Of a stretch of 37,131 nt of DNA, positions 34,530 through 37,131 are shown one piece after another; positions within the stretch are counted from its first letter, which is position 1, and every line of letters starts with the position of its first letter. A program made the translations under genes and the position numbers. The notes below the pieces were generated by a model. The model worked only from the letters and a program-made list of their open reading frames with translations, made no database searches and was not told the origin of the DNA. Source of the DNA: Rubrivivax sp. (GTDB lineage Bacteria > Pseudomonadota > Gammaproteobacteria > Burkholderiales > Burkholderiaceae_C). The stretch is from NCBI GenBank assembly GCA_024641945.1, contig JAHECD010000031.1:3511-40641 (forward strand), written 5' to 3'.

Positions 34530-35555
34530 ATGAACGCACAGACCAAGACGAATATCACCTTGCGCCGCGCCGCCCTCGTCGGCATCGCGTCCCTCGCGCT
34601 GACCTCGACCGCCGCTTTCGCCGAAGTCAAGGCCAAGGTCGGCCACGCGATGCCCGAGACGCACCCGCAGGCCGCCGCGGTCAACAAGTTCGCCGAGCTC
34701 GTCGGCACCTACACCAAGGGCGACATCAAGGTGACGGCCTATCACAGTGGTGTGCTCGGCAGCGACGAGAAGGAGCTGCAGGCGGTGCAGGCCGGGACGC
34801 AGGAGTTCTACATCGGCACGCTGGCCCCCTTGTCCTCCCGGGTGAAGGAAGTGCAGGTCTGGGACCTGCCGTTCATGTTCCAGAACGAACGCGAGGTCTA
34901 CGCCGTGCTCGACGGCGCGTCGTCGAAGAAGATCTTCGAAAAGATCGAGCCCAGCGGCCTCGTCGGCCTGACCTGGACCGGCATGGGTTTCCGCAACCTG
35001 TCGAACAGCAAACATGCCGTGACGAAGCTGGAGGACGTGTCGAGCCTGAAGATCCGCGTGATGGCGAATCCAGTGGCGCTCGAGACCTGGAAGACGATCG
35101 GCGCGAACGCCGTGCCGATGGCCTTCTCCGAAGTCTTCCCGGCACTCGAAGTGAAGGCGCTGGATGGCCAGGAGAACCCGCTGCTGCACATGTACTCGAA
35201 CAAGATGCAGGAAGTGCAGAAGTTCATCTCGGTGACGAACCACGTCTACACGCCGGTGGCGCTGGTGGCGTCGAAGAAGTTCTGGGACACGCTGTCGCCC
35301 GCCGACAAGGCCGGCGTGCAGAAGGCGGCCACCGAGGCCGGACTGCTGCAGCGCAAGCTGCTCGATGAAGGCAACGCCGACGTGGTGGCCAAGTTCAAGG
35401 CGGCTGGCGTGACCATGAACACCGTGTCGCCGGCCGAGCTTGCGCGCATCCAGGACAAGGTCAAGCCGGTCGTCGCCAAGTTCGCACCTGTCATCGGCGA
35501 GGACTTCGTAAAGGGCTTCTACGCCGAGATCGACAAGGCGCGCGCCGCCAAGTAA
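34530..35555 (+). CDS. dctP: TRAP transporter solute-binding protein DctP
   Basis: A 341-residue periplasmic binding protein that delivers a carboxylate ligand to the DctQM permease. I chose ATG 34530 with AGGAG 8 nt upstream and a signal peptide (LRRAALVGIASLALTSTAAFA, cut before EVKAKVG). The DctP fold is shown by VGHAMPETHPQ, the carboxylate-binding Arg in SLKIRVMANPVALETWK, and GANAVPMAFSEVFPALE then VKALDGQENPL. The gene context points to a sugar-acid ligand (galactonate, gluconate, mannonate or a uronate). Confidence 0.95.
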   Translation: MNAQTKTNITLRRAALVGIASLALTSTAAFAEVKAKVGHAMPETHPQAAAVNKFAELVGTYTKGDIKVTAYHSGVLGSDEKELQAVQAGTQEFYIGTLAPLSSRVKEVQVWDLPFMFQNEREVYAVLDGASSKKIFEKIEPSGLVGLTWTGMGFRNLSNSKHAVTKLEDVSSLKIRVMANPVALETWKTIGANAVPMAFSEVFPALEVKALDGQENPLLHMYSNKMQEVQKFISVTNHVYTPVALVASKKFWDTLSPADKAGVQKAATEAGLLQRKLLDEGNADVVAKFKAAGVTMNTVSPAELARIQDKVKPVVAKFAPVIGEDFVKGFYAEIDKARAAK

Positions 35556-35579
35556 GTCATGCGCCTTGCGGTGCATGAC
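35556..35579 (+). other. Very stable stem-loop immediately after dctP stop
   Basis: Directly after the TAA, GTCATGC (35556-35562) pairs with GCATGAC (35573-35579). The inner bases continue the stem (one G-U and two C-G pairs) to 10 bp with a TTGC loop. There is no U-tract and dctQ begins 51 nt later, so it is more likely a 3' mRNA stabiliser raising DctP over DctQM than a full terminator. Confidence 0.6.
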
Positions 35580-35630
35580 GAGCGTCGTGCACCTGCAAGG
35601 CTCCCGTTGCCGTTTCCACGCGGGGGCCCC

Positions 35631-36212
35631 ATGGCCAATTCAATCAAGTCGCTCGGCGGCGCGCTGCTGCGCGCGCTCGAGATCGTGATGGTGCTGTGCA
35701 TGGTCGTCATGCTCGTGATGGTGTTCGGCAACGTCGTGTTGCGCCTGGGCTTCAACACCGGCATCGACCTGTCCGAGGAGATCCCGCGCTTCGCGTTCGT
35801 CTGGATGACCTTCCTCGGCGCGATCGTGGGCATGCACAAACGGGCCCACCTGGGCGTCGACATGGTGGTGCAGGCGCTCCCGGTGCTCGGCCGCAAGGTC
35901 TGCTGGGGCATCAGCCAGGCCATCATGCTCGTGTGCTGTGGCTACATCGTCTACGGCACCTGGCTGCAGCACGACATCATCGCCGGCAACGCATCGCCGG
36001 TGGCACAGCTCAGCATGCTGTGGGTCTTCGGCATCAGCTACGTCACCGGGACCGCGATCGGACTGATCTGCCTGTCCAACCTCCTGCGCCTATTCGCCGG
36101 CAAGGTGGCCGACAACGAGCTCATCGACGTGCACGAGGAAGGCATGGACGAGGCGCTCGAGGCCGAACACGAGATGCAGGCCCAACAGTCCGGCACGGGA
36201 GCCAAGTCATGA
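35631..36212 (+). CDS. dctQ: TRAP transporter small permease DctQ
   Basis: A 193-residue four-helix membrane protein that bridges DctP and DctM. Hydrophobic helices cover about residues 14-36, 45-65, 85-110 and 130-155. The family motif region is NVVLRLGFNTGIDLSEEIPRFAFVW followed by GAIVGMHKRAHLGVDM. The last 35 residues are acidic and soluble (EEGMDEALEAEHEMQAQQ). ATG 35631 is chosen as the first Met near the conserved N-terminus; the Shine-Dalgarno is weak (G-run). The stop overlaps dctM by 4 bp. Confidence 0.93.
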   Translation: MANSIKSLGGALLRALEIVMVLCMVVMLVMVFGNVVLRLGFNTGIDLSEEIPRFAFVWMTFLGAIVGMHKRAHLGVDMVVQALPVLGRKVCWGISQAIMLVCCGYIVYGTWLQHDIIAGNASPVAQLSMLWVFGISYVTGTAIGLICLSNLLRLFAGKVADNELIDVHEEGMDEALEAEHEMQAQQSGTGAKS

Positions 36213-37131
36213 CGATCATCGTCTTCATCACGTCCCTGCTCGGCCTGATGGCACTGGGCATGCCGGTGGCGTTCGCGCTCATCGGCTGCGGCCTGGCCAT
36301 GATGTTCTACATGGGGGTCACGGATCCGCAGATCGTGATCCAGAACATGTGGGACGGGGCGAACAGCTTCCCGCTGCTGGCGGTACCGTTCTTCATGCTG
36401 GCCGGCGAGTTCATGAACGCTGGCGGCATGACGCGGCGCATCATCATGATGGCGATGGCCTGGGTCGGGCACATCCGCGGCGGACTCGGGTACGTGGCCG
36501 TGATGGCGGCGGTCATCATGGCCTCGCTGTCGGGTTCGGCGGTGGCCGACACTGCAGCGCTGGCCTCGGTGCTCGTACCGCTGATGCGCAACGCCGGCTA
36601 CGACGTGAACCGCTCGTGCGGGCTCATCGCCTGCGGCGGCATCATCGCGCCGGTGATCCCGCCGTCGATCGCCTTCATCATCTTCGGCGTCACCGGCGGC
36701 GTGTCGATCACCAAGCTCTTCATCGCCGGCATCGTGCCGGGCATCCTGATGGGCGTGGCGATCCTGATCGCGTGGCAGTGGTCGATCGGGCGCGACAACA
36801 TCAAGGTCGAGCCCAAGCGCACGCTGCCCGAGCGCATGACCGCCACGCGCGAGTCGCTGTGGGCGCTGGTGCTGCCGGTGGTCATCATCGGCGGGCTGAA
36901 GATCGGCGTCTTCACGCCCACGGAGGCGGCGGTCATCGCGGCGGTGTATTCACTCTTCTGCGGCCTCGTGATCTATCGCGAGATCAAGCCGAAGCAACTG
37001 TTCCAGCTTTTCTACCGCGCCTCGGAGACGACCGCGATCGTGATGTTCCTCGTCTCGGCGGCCGGTGTTTCGGCCTGGTTGATCACGACCGCCGACATCC
37101 CACAGCAGCTCGCGGAACTGGTGCAGCCGCT
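36209..37131 (+). CDS. dctM: TRAP transporter large permease DctM (3' end off the window)
   Basis: The ion-coupled permease subunit; 307 codons are present of about 425. The start ATG overlaps the dctQ stop (ATGA). Repeated hydrophobic helices carry DctM motifs: LGMPVAFALIGCG, FPLLAVPFFMLAGEFMNAGG, MASLSGSAVADTAALASVLV, CGGIIAPVIPPSIAFIIFG and VFTPTEAAVIAAVYS. It completes the DctPQM set whose genes follow the SDR and dehydratase. Downstream genes of the pathway (for example a 2-keto-3-deoxy sugar-acid kinase or aldolase) are beyond the window. Confidence 0.95.
   Translation, partial: MTIIVFITSLLGLMALGMPVAFALIGCGLAMMFYMGVTDPQIVIQNMWDGANSFPLLAVPFFMLAGEFMNAGGMTRRIIMMAMAWVGHIRGGLGYVAVMAAVIMASLSGSAVADTAALASVLVPLMRNAGYDVNRSCGLIACGGIIAPVIPPSIAFIIFGVTGGVSITKLFIAGIVPGILMGVAILIAWQWSIGRDNIKVEPKRTLPERMTATRESLWALVLPVVIIGGLKIGVFTPTEAAVIAAVYSLFCGLVIYREIKPKQLFQLFYRASETTAIVMFLVSAAGVSAWLITTADIPQQLAELVQP

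Overview
The window is GC-rich, compact chromosomal DNA, about two thirds GC by eye. Gene content and order (recG, a class A PBP, queA, tgt, a GTP-dependent PEP carboxykinase, valine-type mmsA, TRAP transporters, and -10 elements of the TAGAAT/GATAAT kind set against start codons) point to a betaproteobacterium of the order Burkholderiales, probably in the Rubrivivax/Leptothrix/Comamonadaceae range. No rRNA, tRNA, CRISPR array, insertion sequence or prophage was seen.

Region 1 (1-9.6 kb) is housekeeping: recG (minus strand, almost complete) diverges from a bifunctional PBP1A. The two queuosine genes queA and tgt follow, separated by an exported phosphoesterase on the opposite strand. Then come a small membrane protein and a CPBP-family intramembrane protease whose 5' end appears frameshifted.

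Region 2 (9.7-16.9 kb): a fused MFS transporter/PlsC acyltransferase; a three-gene minus-strand operon of a YiaA-family protein, a small exported or membrane protein and a DUF2145 protein; a DNA-binding regulator; the rRNA methyltransferase rlmJ; an old yellow enzyme; and a MOSC protein.

Region 3 (17-25.7 kb): pckG with a textbook terminator, a metallophosphoesterase, a universal stress protein, a TetR regulator, a possible 70-residue protein, a short YegD-like Hsp70 and a UPF0149 protein. Next is an orphan structured transcript ending in a strong terminator (candidate small RNA or attenuator leader), then mmsA overlapping a DUF3237 gene.

Region 4 (25.7-30.3 kb): a minus-strand operon of a NitT/TauT-type ABC ATPase, its permease and a Tat-exported PhoX phosphatase, with no solute-binding protein. 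It is followed by a decayed HlyD-type secretion adaptor pseudogene.

Region 5 (30.3 kb to the end) is a sugar-acid locus: a galactonate-dehydratase-like enzyme and its GntR regulator (minus strand) face an SDR dehydrogenase, a mannonate-dehydratase/RspA-like enolase-superfamily protein and a DctP-DctQ-DctM TRAP transporter (plus strand, running off the window). The 146-bp AT-rich gap between the two arms carries the same 8-mer beside the -10 of both divergent promoters, which looks like a shared GntR operator. The dctP gene is bracketed by two stable stem-loops.
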